Assembly: GCA_028564925.1 (NCBI GenBank)
Contig: CM053029.1
Coordinates: forward strand, 428,240,046-428,304,045
Length of the DNA: 64,000 nt
Source: Lithobates sylvaticus
Lineage: Eukaryota; Chordata; Amphibia; Anura; Ranidae
Direction: 5' to 3'
Made by a program: the position numbers and the translations under genes. This document shows, piece by piece, positions 31,301 through 41,558 of this stretch; positions within the stretch are counted from its first letter, which is position 1, and each line of letters opens with the position of its first letter. The notes under the pieces were generated by a model. That model was not told the DNA's origin. It made no database searches and was given only the letters and a program-made list of their open reading frames with translations.

Positions 31301-34155
31301 CTATATTTTCTTCCCAGAAGCACCTATAGGACTTGAAGTGTGTTAGTCCCATTACACACACAGAGCTATATTTTGTTCCCAGAAGAACCTATAGGACTTG
31401 AAGTGTGTTAGTCCCATCACACACACAGAGCTATATTTTGTTCCCAGAAGCACCTATAGGACTTGAAGTGTGTTAGTCCCATTACACACACAGAGCTATA
31501 TTTTGTTCCCAGAAGCACCTATAGGACTTGAAGTGTGTTAGTCCCATCACACCCACAGAGCTATATTTTGTTCCCAGAAGCACCTATAGGACTTGAAGTG
31601 TGTTAGTCCCATCACACACACAGAGCTATATTTTGTTCCCAGAAGCACCTATAGGACTTGAAGTGTGTTAGTCCCATCACACACACAGAGCTATATTTTG
31701 TTCCCAGAAGCACCTATAGGACTTGAAGTGTGTTAGTCCCATCACACACACAGAGCTATATTTTGTTCCCAGAAGAACCTATAGGACTTGAAGTGTGTTA
31801 GTCCCATCACACACACAGAGCTATATTTTGTTCCCAGAAGCACCTATAGGACTTGAAGTGTGTTAGTCCCATCACACACACAGAGCTATATTTTGTTCCC
31901 AGAAGCACCTATAGGACTTGAAGTGTGTTAGTCCCATCACACACACAGAGCTATATTTTGTTCCCAGAAGCACCTATAGGACTTGAAGTGTGTTAGTCCC
32001 ATCACACACACAGAGCTATATTTTGTTCCCAGAAGCACCTATAGGACTTGAAGTGTGTTAGTCCCATCACACACACAGAGCTATATTTTTTTCCCAGAAG
32101 CACCTATAGGACTTGAAGTGTGTTAGTCCCATCACACACACAGAGCTATATTTTGTTCCCAGAAGCACCTATAGGACTTGAAGTGTGTTAGTCCCATTAC
32201 ACACACACAGAGCTATATTTTTTTCCCAGAAGCACCTATAGGACTTGAAGTGTGTTAGTCCCATTACACACACAGAGCTATATTTTGTTCCCAGAAGCAC
32301 CTATAGGACTTGAAGTGTGTTAGTCCCATCACACACACAGAGCTATATTTTGTTCCCAGAAGCACCTATAGGACTTGAAGTGTGTTAGTCCCATTACACA
32401 CACAGAGCTATATTTTCTTCCCAGAAGCACCTATAGGACTTGAAGTGTGTTAGTCCCATTACACACACAGAGCTATATTTTGTTCCCAGAAGCACCTATA
32501 GGACTTGAAGTGTGTTAGTCCCATCACACACACAGAGCTATATTTTGTTCCCAGAAGCACCTATAGGACTTGAAGTGTGTTAGTCCCATCACACACACAG
32601 AGCTATATTTTGTTCCCAGAAGCACCTATAGGACTTGAAGTGTGTTAGTCCCATCACACACACAGAGCTATATTTTGTTCCCAGAAGCACCTATAGGACT
32701 TGAAGTGTGTTAGTCCCATCACACACACAGAGCTATATTTTGTTCCCAGAAGCACCTATAGGACTTGAAGTGTGTTAGTCCCATCACACACACAGAGCTA
32801 TATTTTGTTCCCAGAAGCACCTATAGGACTTGAAGTGTGTTAGTCCCATCACACACACAGAGCTATATTTTCTTCCCAGAAGCACCTATAGGACTTGAAG
32901 TGTGTTAGTCCCATTACACACACAGAGCTATATTTTGTTCCCAGAAGCACCTATAGGACTTGAAGTGTGTTAGTCCCATCACACACACAGAGCTATATTT
33001 TGTTCCCAGAAGCACCTATAGGACTTGAAGTGTGTTAGTCCCATCACACACACAGAGCTATATTTTGTTCCCAGAAGCACCTATAGGACTTGAAGTGTGT
33101 TAGTCCCATCACACACACAGAGCTATATTTTGTTCCCAGAAGCACCTATAGGACTTGAAGTGTGTTAGTCCCATCACACACACAGAGCTATATTTTGTTC
33201 CCAGAAGCACCTATAGGACTTGAAGTGTGTTAGTCCCATCACACACACAGAGCTATATTTTGTTCCCAGAAGCACCTATAGGACTTGAAGTGTGTTAGTC
33301 CCATCACACACACAGAGCTATATTTTGTTCCCAGAAGCACCTATAGGACTTGAAGTGTGTTAGTCCCATCACACACACAGAGCTATATTTTGTTCCCAGA
33401 AGCACCTATAGGACTTGAAGTGTGTTAGTCCCATCACACACACAGAGCTATATTTTGTTCCCAGAAGCACCTATAGGACTTGAAGTGTGTTAGTCCCATC
33501 ACACACACAGAGCTATATTTTGTTCCCAGAAGCACCTATAGGACTTGAAGTGTGTTAGTCCCATCACACACACAGAGCTATATTTTGTTCCCAGAAGCAC
33601 CTATAGGACTTGAAGTGTGTTAGTCCCATCACACACACAGAGCTATATTTTGTTCCCAGAAGCACCTATAGGACTTGAAGTGTGTTAGTCCCATCACACA
33701 CACAGAGCTATATTTTGTTCCCAGAAGCACCTATAGGACTTGAAGTGTGTTAGTCCCATTACACACACAGAGCTATATTTTGTTCCCAGAAGCACCTATA
33801 GGACTTGAAGTGTGTTAGTCCCATCACACCCACAGAGCTATATTTTGTTCCCAGAAGCACCTATAGGACTTGAAGTGTGTTAGTCCCATCACACACACAG
33901 AGCTATATTTTGTTCCCAGAAGCACCTATAGGACTTGAAGTGTGTTAGTCCCATCACACACACAGAGCTATATTTTGTTCCCAGAAGCACCTATAGGACT
34001 TGAAGTGTGTTAGTCCCATCACACACACAGAGCTATATTTTGTTCCCAGAAGCACCTATAGGACTTGAAGTGTGTTAGTCCCATCACACACACAGAGCTA
34101 TATTTTCTTCCCAGAAGCACCTATAGGACTTGAAGTGTGTTAGTCCCATCACACA
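28386..34155 (+). repeat. Minisatellite block 2: 65-bp units (about 88)
   Basis: About 88 head-to-tail copies of a 65-bp unit: AGGACTTGAAGTGTGTTAGT, CCCATYACACACACAGAGCT, ATATTTT(G/C)TTCCCAG, AAGCACCTAT. Few sites vary: C or T in CCCATYAC, G or C in TTTTSTTCCC, AAGAACC for AAGCACC, CCCACAG for ACACAG, and rare one-base indels. The right half (32500-34100) is the most uniform. Variant order shows a duplicated block of about 22 units. The 3' part of each unit, T-rich then CAG, resembles a 3' splice site. Confidence 0.97.
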
Positions 34156-35226
34156 GAGCTCCTCTATTTTCTTTGCAGAAGCACCCACAGGACTTCTAGT
34201 GTGTTAGTGGCATCACACAGAGCTCCTATATATTCTTCTCAGCAGCACCCACAGGACTTCTAGTGTGTTAGTGGCATCACACAGAGCTCCTCTATTTTTC
34301 TTTGCATAAGCACCCACAGGACTTCTAGTGTGTTAGTGGCATCACACAGAGCTCCTCTATTTTTCTTTGCAGAAGCACCCATAGGACTTCTAGTGTGTTA
34401 GTGGCATCTCACAGAGCTCCTATATATTCTTCTCAGCAGCACCCACAGGACTTCTAGTGTGTTAGTGGCATCACACAGAGCTCCTCTATTTTCTTTGCAG
34501 AAGCACCCACAGGACTTCTAGTGTGTTAGTGGCATCACACAGAGCTCCTCTATTTTCTTTGCATAAGCACCCACAGGACTTCTAGTGTGTTAGTGGCATC
34601 ACACAGAGCTCCTCTATTTTCTTTGCAGCGCACCCATAGCACCCATAGGACTTCTAGTGTGTTAGTGGCATCACACAGAGCTCCTATATTTTCTTCTCAG
34701 CAGCACCCACAGGACTTCTAGTGTGTTAGTGGCATCACACAGAGCTCCTCTATTTTCTTTGCAGAAGCACCCACAGGACTTCTAGTGTGTTAGTGGCATC
34801 ACACAGAGCTCCTCTATTTTCTTTGCAGAAGCACCCATAGGACTTCTAGTGTGTTAGTGGCATCACACAGAGCTCCTATATATTCTTCTCAGCAGCACCC
34901 ACAGGACTTCTAGTGTGTTAGTGGCATCACACAGAGCTCCTCTATTTTCTTTGCAGAAGCACCCACAGGACTTCTAGTGTGTTAGTGGCATCACACAGAG
35001 CTCCTCTATTTTCTTTGCAGAAGCACCCAAAGGACTTCTAGTGTGTTAGTGGCCTCACACAGAGCTCCTATATATTTTCTCAGCTCACCCACAGGACTTC
35101 TAGTGTGTTAGTGGCATCACACAGAGCTCCTCTATTTTCTTTGCAGAAGCACCCATAGGACTTCTAGTGTGTTAGTGGCATCACACAGAGCTCCTATATT
35201 TTCTTCTCAGCAGCACCCACAGGACT
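34156..35226 (+). repeat. Minisatellite block 3: 64-bp units (about 17)
   Basis: About 17 copies of a 64-bp relative of the previous units: AGGACTTCTAGTGTGTTAGT, GGCATCACACAGAGCTCCTC, TATTTTCTTTGCAG, AAGCACCCAC. A sub-variant with ATATATTCTTCTCAG then CAGCACCC alternates at roughly every third or fourth unit. The final unit runs directly into the transposase leader: the start codon lies about 24 bases after the last TTCTTCTCAGCAG. Confidence 0.95.
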
Positions 35227-35236
35227 ACCGACTACA

Positions 35237-38200
35237 ATGGCTGGAAGACCGCCAAGGGGAGGCAGAGCGTGCAGAGCCAAGAACACAGGGCAGGCAGGCT
35301 CTGTTTCTAGTGGACGTGGCCGTGGACGTGGACGTGGTCATGCATCGTCATCAGCACGTGGCCATGGGACACGCGCGTCTTTGTTTTCGGCAGCTGGACA
35401 TGTGGAGCCGCATCATGCTGAAGGCTTGGTAGAATGGATGACCAAGCCCTCCTCATCCTCCTCATCCTCTCTCACCCAGGCTCAGGGTACTGACAGAGCA
35501 TCATCAGCCACCCCTTCCCTAGACCCACCATGTCCTCCTGAGGAGTCCCCCGAACTCTTTGAGCACAGTGTTGGGTACATGCTCCAGGAGGATGCCCAAC
35601 GATTCGAAGGCTCGGATGACGATACCCAGCTTGAGGAATCTGGCAGTACAGTTCCACCAGCTGCAGCTTACTGCCAGGTTTGCTCTAGTGGTGAAGAGGG
35701 AGGGGATGATGAGGTCACTGACTCCACGTGGGTGCCTCAAGGGAGAGAGGATGAGGAGGAGGACGAGGAGGAGGAGGATGCGGCGTCACATGTCCAACGA
35801 GGCAGGATGCCCCCTGGAGGCCAGGTAGAGGCCAGCACAGCAACTGTACAACACCGCAGAGCTCCGCCTGTGCAGGGCGCTGCCTCTGCACGTTATCAGA
35901 AAAGTTCTTTGGTGTGGGCCTTTTTTGAGACGAGTGCAGCAGATCGCACCACTGCTATTTGCAATATTTGTCTCAAGCGTATCTCGCGTGGCCAAAACAT
36001 CAGCCGCTTGGGCACGACAAGCATGACCAGACATATGGCGACCTGCCATGCAGCTCGTTGGCAGGCACACATAAAAGACCCACACCAAAGAACTAAGCGG
36101 ACCTCTCCTTGCTCCTCCTCAGCTGGGATCTCCATCCCCACTACACCTTCAGTCCTCTCTGAAAGCTGCTCTGAGAGGACTGAAGGTGTAGAATTCGGTG
36201 TGTCACAACCAAGTACTTGCAGTACACCGACGTCCGAATGCAGCAGGCAAATTTCCCTGCCCCAGCTGCTGGACCGTAGAAAGAAGTACACTCCCAGCCA
36301 TCCACATGCCCAGCGGTTGAATGCTAGCCTTGCTAAATTGCTAGCACTTCAACTGCTGCCTTTTCAGTTGGTAGACTCGGCCCCCTTCCGTGAGTTTGTT
36401 CAATGTGCGGTTCCTCAGTGGCAGGTTCCCAAACGCCACTTTTTCTCGCGGAAGGCGATTCCGTCTCTCTACCGGCATGTGGAGGGCAATGTCCATGCCT
36501 CGCTGGACAGGGCGGTCAGCGGTAAGGTGCATATTACCGCTGACTCATGGTCCAGCAGGCATGGACAGGGACGGTACCTTTCTTTCACGGCCCATTGGGT
36601 CACTCTATTGGCAGCTGGGAGGGATGCAGGACAAGGTGCAGTAGTGTTGGAGGTTGTTCCGCCACCACGCCTCCAAAACGCGACTACTGCTACTGGTTGT
36701 GACACACCTCTCTCCTCCACCCCCTCCTCTTCTTCTTCCTCCAGTGCTCTGTCCTTGGAACCAGCGGTGCTCCGTAGGCGTACAAGGGGCTACGCAAGTA
36801 CGCAGGCAAAAAGATGCCATGCCGTGCTTGCGCTGGTGTGTTTGGGGGACAGGAGCCACACTGGGCCAGAGGTTCTGGCAGCTCTGCAGGGGCAGGCCGA
36901 GAGGTGGTTGACGCCACGTCAGCTTAAGCCAGGAATGGTCGTTTCTGACAATGGCACCAACCTCCTCTCCGCCCTGCGACAGGGGCAGCTCACCCATGTG
37001 CCCTGCATGGCTCACGTCCTCAACCTGGTGGTGCAGCGGTTCTTGGGCAGGTTCCCAGGCTTACAGGATGTCCTGAGGCAGGCCAGGAAAGTCTGTGTGC
37101 ATTTCCGCCGATCTTATAATGCCAGTGCTCGGCTGACTGAGCTGCAAAAGGAGCTGAACCTGCCCAAGAACCGCCTAATATCTGACATGCCCACCAGGTG
37201 GAACTCAACGTTGGCCATGCTGCAGCGACTGCACACGCAGCAGAGGGCCATCAATGAGTACCTTTGCGACTACGGCACCAGGACAGGGTCAGGGGAGCTT
37301 GGTTTTTTTTCCCCACGTCAGTGGAGCATGATCAGGGATGCATGCACTGTCCTCTCACCATTTGAGGAGGCCACGAGGATGGTGAGCAGTGACAGTGCAT
37401 GCATCAGTGACACTGTCCCTCTTGTCCACCTGTTGGAGCATACGCTGCGTGGGATAATGGACAGGGCACTTGAGGCAGAACAGAGGCAGGAAGAGGAGGA
37501 CTTCCTTGCCTCTCAAGGCCCCCTTTATCCGGACAGTGTTCCTTCTGTCCCACCCATCACACAGGAAGAGGATGAGGAGGAGGAGGAGGAGGAGGAGGAG
37601 GAGGAGGATTGTGTGAGCATGGAGGTGGAGCCTGGCACTCAGCATCAGCAGCAGCAGTCTTTTAGGGATGATGTACAGTCCCAACAAGCCAGTGGACTTG
37701 TACGTGGCTGGGAGGAGGTGGCTGGCGATCATGTCATCCTCAGTGACCCAGAAGACTCCGGACCGAATGCCTCAGCTAACCTACGCTGCATGGCCTCCCT
37801 GATCCTGCAAAGCCTGCGGAAGGATCCTCGTGTTCTTCGGATCAAGGAGAGGGACCATTACTGGCTGGCCACTCTCCTTGATCCGCGGTACAAGGGTAAG
37901 GTTGCGGACCTTATCTTGCCGTCGCAGAGGGAGCAGAGGATGAGACATCTCAGGGAGGCCTTGCAGAAAGGTCTGTGCAACGCGTTCCCAGAAACTGGGA
38001 GGCTACAAACTCCTGGTCCTGGGCGACGAGTTGCTGAGGCTTCGGTCAGTGGCAGAAGGAGCGGTGGGGAAGGTGGACGTCTGACCGATGCGTTCAGACA
38101 ATTTTTTAGTCCGCAGCCCCAAGGTATGATCGGTTCCAGCAACCATCGCCAGCGTCTGATATACATGGTGCAGGAATACCTTGGGGCAAGGTCAGACTTG

Positions 38201-38467
38201 GACACCTTTCCCACCGAAAATCCTCTGGCTTACTGGGTCCTGAGGATGGATCACTGGCCAGAGCTTGCACAGTATGCAATTGAGCTACTGGCCTGTCCTG
38301 CCTCCAGCGTTCTTTCCGAACGCACATTCAGTGCTGCTGGAGGATTTGTGACTGATCATAGGGTGCGCCTGTCCACCGCCTCGGTTGATCGACTGACATT
38401 CATCAAAATGAATCAGTCTTGGATCACCACCAGCTACCAGGCACCTGAGGCGGATATAACCGAATAA
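35237..38467 (+). CDS. hAT transposase with BED zinc finger, intact 1076-codon frame
   Basis: The start has A at -3 and G at +4. Residues 1-220 are low complexity: an RG repeat (27-34), serine runs and an acidic stretch. A BED finger follows: W227, C242-x2-C245, H266 and H271. The RNase-H-like catalytic part shows ITADSWSS with D436, VVSDNGTN with D571, and CMAH at 590-593, the family's C-x2-H motif. A second acidic run (GAG codons) lies near 776-790. The C-terminal hATC dimerisation region has YWVLRMDHWPELAQYAIELL then CPASSVLSERTFSAAGG, where E1028 in SER is probably the third catalytic acid. hAT transposases cut and paste DNA with 8-base target duplications. No stop or frameshift interrupts the frame, so it could be active or recently active; alternatively it is a domesticated ZBED-like gene, though the repeats and element ends argue for a transposon. 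Confidence 0.9.
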   Translation: MAGRPPRGGRACRAKNTGQAGSVSSGRGRGRGRGHASSSARGHGTRASLFSAAGHVEPHHAEGLVEWMTKPSSSSSSSLTQAQGTDRASSATPSLDPPCPPEESPELFEHSVGYMLQEDAQRFEGSDDDTQLEESGSTVPPAAAYCQVCSSGEEGGDDEVTDSTWVPQGREDEEEDEEEEDAASHVQRGRMPPGGQVEASTATVQHRRAPPVQGAASARYQKSSLVWAFFETSAADRTTAICNICLKRISRGQNISRLGTTSMTRHMATCHAARWQAHIKDPHQRTKRTSPCSSSAGISIPTTPSVLSESCSERTEGVEFGVSQPSTCSTPTSECSRQISLPQLLDRRKKYTPSHPHAQRLNASLAKLLALQLLPFQLVDSAPFREFVQCAVPQWQVPKRHFFSRKAIPSLYRHVEGNVHASLDRAVSGKVHITADSWSSRHGQGRYLSFTAHWVTLLAAGRDAGQGAVVLEVVPPPRLQNATTATGCDTPLSSTPSSSSSSSALSLEPAVLRRRTRGYASTQAKRCHAVLALVCLGDRSHTGPEVLAALQGQAERWLTPRQLKPGMVVSDNGTNLLSALRQGQLTHVPCMAHVLNLVVQRFLGRFPGLQDVLRQARKVCVHFRRSYNASARLTELQKELNLPKNRLISDMPTRWNSTLAMLQRLHTQQRAINEYLCDYGTRTGSGELGFFSPRQWSMIRDACTVLSPFEEATRMVSSDSACISDTVPLVHLLEHTLRGIMDRALEAEQRQEEEDFLASQGPLYPDSVPSVPPITQEEDEEEEEEEEEEEDCVSMEVEPGTQHQQQQSFRDDVQSQQASGLVRGWEEVAGDHVILSDPEDSGPNASANLRCMASLILQSLRKDPRVLRIKERDHYWLATLLDPRYKGKVADLILPSQREQRMRHLREALQKGLCNAFPETGRLQTPGPGRRVAEASVSGRRSGGEGGRLTDAFRQFFSPQPQGMIGSSNHRQRLIYMVQEYLGARSDLDTFPTENPLAYWVLRMDHWPELAQYAIELLACPASSVLSERTFSAAGGFVTDHRVRLSTASVDRLTFIKMNQSWITTSYQAPEADITE
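36141..36191 (+). repeat. Perfect inverted repeat inside the hAT coding sequence
   Basis: Arms of 19 bases (36141-36159 and 36173-36191, CTACACCTTCAGTCCTCTC and its exact complement) separated by 13 bases. It encodes TTPSVLSESCSERTEGVEF between the BED finger and the catalytic core. Confidence 0.95.
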
Positions 38468-38578
38468 TTTTTAATGTCACATCCCTTCAAGACTGCCTAT
38501 GCTGATGCTGAGTGACTGTCCTCTTATGTTCACTGACTATCCTCTTCCTCCTCCTCAATGATCCATGCCACCACACCA

Positions 38579-39650
38579 GTGCCTAAGGCACAATTTTTCA
38601 GCCCCTGTTTAACAGGGGCGTGTACTTACAATTTTTTAAAAAAAATGCTTCGCAACACGTGTGACTGCTGTGCTCCAAGTACAGTCTCTGTGAGGGCCGT
38701 GTTGCAGTGTTGTGGCACCAGCACCAGTGCCTAAGGCACAATTTTTCAGCCCCTGTTTAACAGGGGCGTGTACTTACAATTTTTTAAAAAAATGCTTCGC
38801 AACACGTGTGACTGCTGTGCTCCAAGTACAGTCTCTGTGAGGGCCGTGTTGCAGTGTTGTGGCACCAGCACCAGTGCCTAAGGCACAATTTTTCAGCCCC
38901 TGTTTAACAGGGGCGTGTACTTACAATTTTTTAAAAAAATGCTTCGCAACACGTGTGACTGCTGTGCTCCAAGTACAGTCTCTGTGAGGGCCGTGTTGCA
39001 GTGTTGTGGCACCAGCACCAGTGCCTAAGGCACAATTTTTCAGCCCCTGTTTAACAGGGGCGTGTACTTACAATTTTTTAAAACAAAATGCTTCGCAACA
39101 CGTGTGACTGCTGTGCTCCAAGTACAGTCTCTGTGAGGGCCGGGTTGCAGTGTTGTGGCACCAGCACCAGTGCCTAAGGCACAATTTTTCAGCCCCTGTT
39201 TAACAGGGGCGTGTACTTACAATTTTTTAAAAAAATGCTTCGCAACACGTGTGACTGCTGTGCTCCAAGTACAGTATCTGTGAGGGCCGGGTTGCAGTGT
39301 TGTGGCACCAGCACCAGTGCCTAAGGCACAATTTTTCAGCCCCTGTTTAACAGGGGCGTGTACTTACAATTTTTTTAAAAAAATGCTTCGCAACACGTGT
39401 GACTGCTGTGCTCCAAGTACAGTATCTGTGAGGGCCGGGTTGCAGTGTTGTGGCACCAGCACCAGTGCCTAAGGCACAATTTTTCAGCCCCTGTTTAACA
39501 GGGGCGTGTACTTACAATTTTTTAAAAAAATGCTTCGCAACACGTGTGACTGCTGTGCTCCAAGTACAGTATCTGTGAGGGCCGGGTTGCAGTGTTGTGG
39601 CACCAGCACCAGTGCCTAAGGCACAATTTTTCAGCCCCTGTTTAACAGGG
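38579..39650 (+). repeat. 3' tandem array: eight 147-148 bp units
   Basis: Unit starts at 38579, 38727, 38874, 39021, 39170, 39317, 39465 and 39612 (the last one partial). Each has GTGCCTAAGGCAC then a T-run, a GCCCCTGTTTAACAGGGGC hairpin, ACTTACAATTTTTTAAAAAA, GCTTCGCAACACGTGTGACT and CCAAGTACAGTMTCTGTGAG. Units differ at few sites, so the array is young. It starts about 110 bases after the transposase stop. Confidence 0.95.
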
Positions 39651-40015
39651 GCGGGTAATTACAAATCTTGATCTAATAGTTCACAGCAGGGCCCATTCCT
39701 GCGCCCACCAAGAGTAACTATGAGGGCCTGCAGTCTTGTGGCAACACCGTCCACCACCACCGCCAAAGGCCCAATTTTTCTGCCCTGTTCATCAGGTGCT
39801 TGCAATTACAAATCTTGATCTAATAACTCACAGCAGGGCCCATTCCTGCGCCCACCAAGAGTAACTGTGAGAGCTTACAGTCTTGTGGCAAAACCGTCCA
39901 CCACCACCACCCACCACCCCCAATTTTTCTGCCCTGTTCAAGAGGTGCATGCAATTACAAATCTTGATCTATTAACTCACAGCAGGGCCCATTCCTGTGC
40001 CCACCAGTCTTGTGG
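39651..40015 (+). repeat. Diverged 3' units of the hAT array (about 3)
   Basis: Roughly 145-base repeats with ATTACAAATCTTGATCTA, TCACAGCAGGGCCCATTCCT, CACCAAGAGTAACT and CCCAATTTTTCTGCCCTGTT. Alignment of the CCACCACC...AATTTTTC...CTGTT parts with the 148-bp units suggests common ancestry with the preceding array. Confidence 0.85.
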
Positions 40016-40864
40016 CTACACCAACATCTAATAGGGCAAATTTCTGCAGAGTATATACGCCAGGCCCCTACTTTCAAACATCCAACTTACAAACGACTCC
40101 TACTTGCAAATGGAAAGAGAAAACAGGAAGTGAGAGGAAATCTACCCCTAGGAAGGGAAATTCTATCCTGTTAGATTTAATTTGGGAAAAAGGTATCTCC
40201 TCTCTACTGATACTTTATCACCAATCCTTGTTTCAATTAAAACCCCACTTTTCCAAAAACATTTGTCATTGGGACGGAAAGTGAGGTGACATGTTCTGAA
40301 CAGATGTGCAAAGACAGCAAATGTTACAGGGGTGATAACCCCTCCCTATGTTCTCCAAAAAGCTTAAAAATAGATTTTTTTGGGATGGAGCTACACTTCA
40401 TAATGTACCTGTTCAGATTCTACTTAAGATCAAACCTAAAGCCGCAAGTGGTTTTAAATGGCTTCTTTTTTTCCTTTACAAATGTCATTTTGTGCAAGGA
40501 CAGTTCTAAACACGGGAAACACATGCCACTTCACAGGCATACTTTAGACACCCCCCAGGTACCATATTTAAAGGAAAATTTCACTTTTTTTTTTTCACTT
40601 TATGCATCATTAAAATGACTGCTCCCGAAAAAACGTTAGTTTTTAAAAGTTCTTTTTGCATTGATATATGTCCCCTGGGGCAGGACCCGGGTCCCCAAAC
40701 CTGTTTTATGACATTAACATGCATATTGGCCGTTGTAATTAGCACTTTTGATTTCGAACGTTCGCGTCCATTATAACGTATAGGGTTCGAAAATTCGCGC
40801 GAACTTTCGGTCCGTTCGAAGGTTCTGGTTCGAACCGAACCCGGGGGTGTTCGGCTCATCCCTA
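40016..40864 (+). other. Right arm of the hAT element
   Basis: Non-coding. The last 130 bases are rich in TTCGAA, GTTCG and CGAAC motifs (40750-40850), a dense set of short inverted motifs typical of subterminal transposase-binding regions, ending GTGTTCGGCTCATCCCTA. A T-run sits at 40583-40595. Confidence 0.6.
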
Positions 40865-41558
40865 ATATACACCATGCTTGTGACTGCTACAGCATTATGT
40901 TAATATCATAAATTAATAATATTTCTATACGTTTAAGACATGACATTTCAACTGATTTTAAAGCTAAATTCACTATGAACAATTATAACAAAACTGAAAC
41001 AGGAGAAAAATATTGATTTTGAATAGTATACAGTAATACTGAAAAAAAATATATATATATACAATATGTGTGTAAAAGAGAAATTCAATTGGTAAATAAA
41101 GGTCCATGCTGGGCAGATCAAAACTGATTAAAAAAAATCAGCTTTTTTACCAAAGTCATGTGACTGAGTGCAATACAGACAACCATAAAAGCCCTTGGAT
41201 GTTACATTGTTGCTTTAAAGACACAATGTGGATGTCAGAGTTTTGTACATTCTCTGATACAGAAGAAAACAAACAAAAAAAACAAAAAAAACATCATTAA
41301 CTCACGTTTCAGGATGGGAACTGCTTATATGAGCTTACATAAGCATACATTTAAGCAGATGGTATCCTTGATAAGCCAAATATGTCCACTTCAGGAATGA
41401 TTATCTTGTTTACAGCAGACTAACACCGTTAGTTCCCAGGTTCATTTAAATACAGTAAAGACGAGTCATTATTCTGGAATAAGTATTTCCTTAATAAAAA
41501 ATAATTTAGACACATATATACAGTATATGATAATATATAATATGGCATTTGTTTATTT
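40865..41558. other. Unassigned AT-rich DNA
   Basis: No gene, array or element end recognised. Confidence 0.4.

Larger units (their letters stand above)
27610..40864 (+). mobile_element. Large hAT-superfamily DNA transposon with internal tandem arrays
   Basis: Left end TAAGGATGGGC and right end GCTCATCCCTA are inverted with two mismatches over 11 bases, of the short TAGGG(A/T)TG type common in hAT elements. Between them lie subterminal cruciforms (27620-27883), a TATA box (27917), a 7.1 kb array of 64-65 bp repeats, a 1076-codon transposase (35237-38467), 11 units of a 145-148 bp repeat (38579-40000) and an 860-base tail. At about 13.3 kb it is several times the usual 3-5 kb. The 8-base flanks (27602-27609 and 40865-40872) do not match, so the ends may have drifted, or the element may be a composite of related copies. 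Confidence 0.75.

Noticed and set aside
28077-35226. CRISPR-like regular array
   Set aside because: Units are contiguous 64-65 bp tandem repeats without unique spacers, in an animal genome; it is a minisatellite.
35472-37732. Several antisense frames opposite the hAT gene
   Set aside because: They lack any recognisable domain and mirror the coding strand of a clear transposase.
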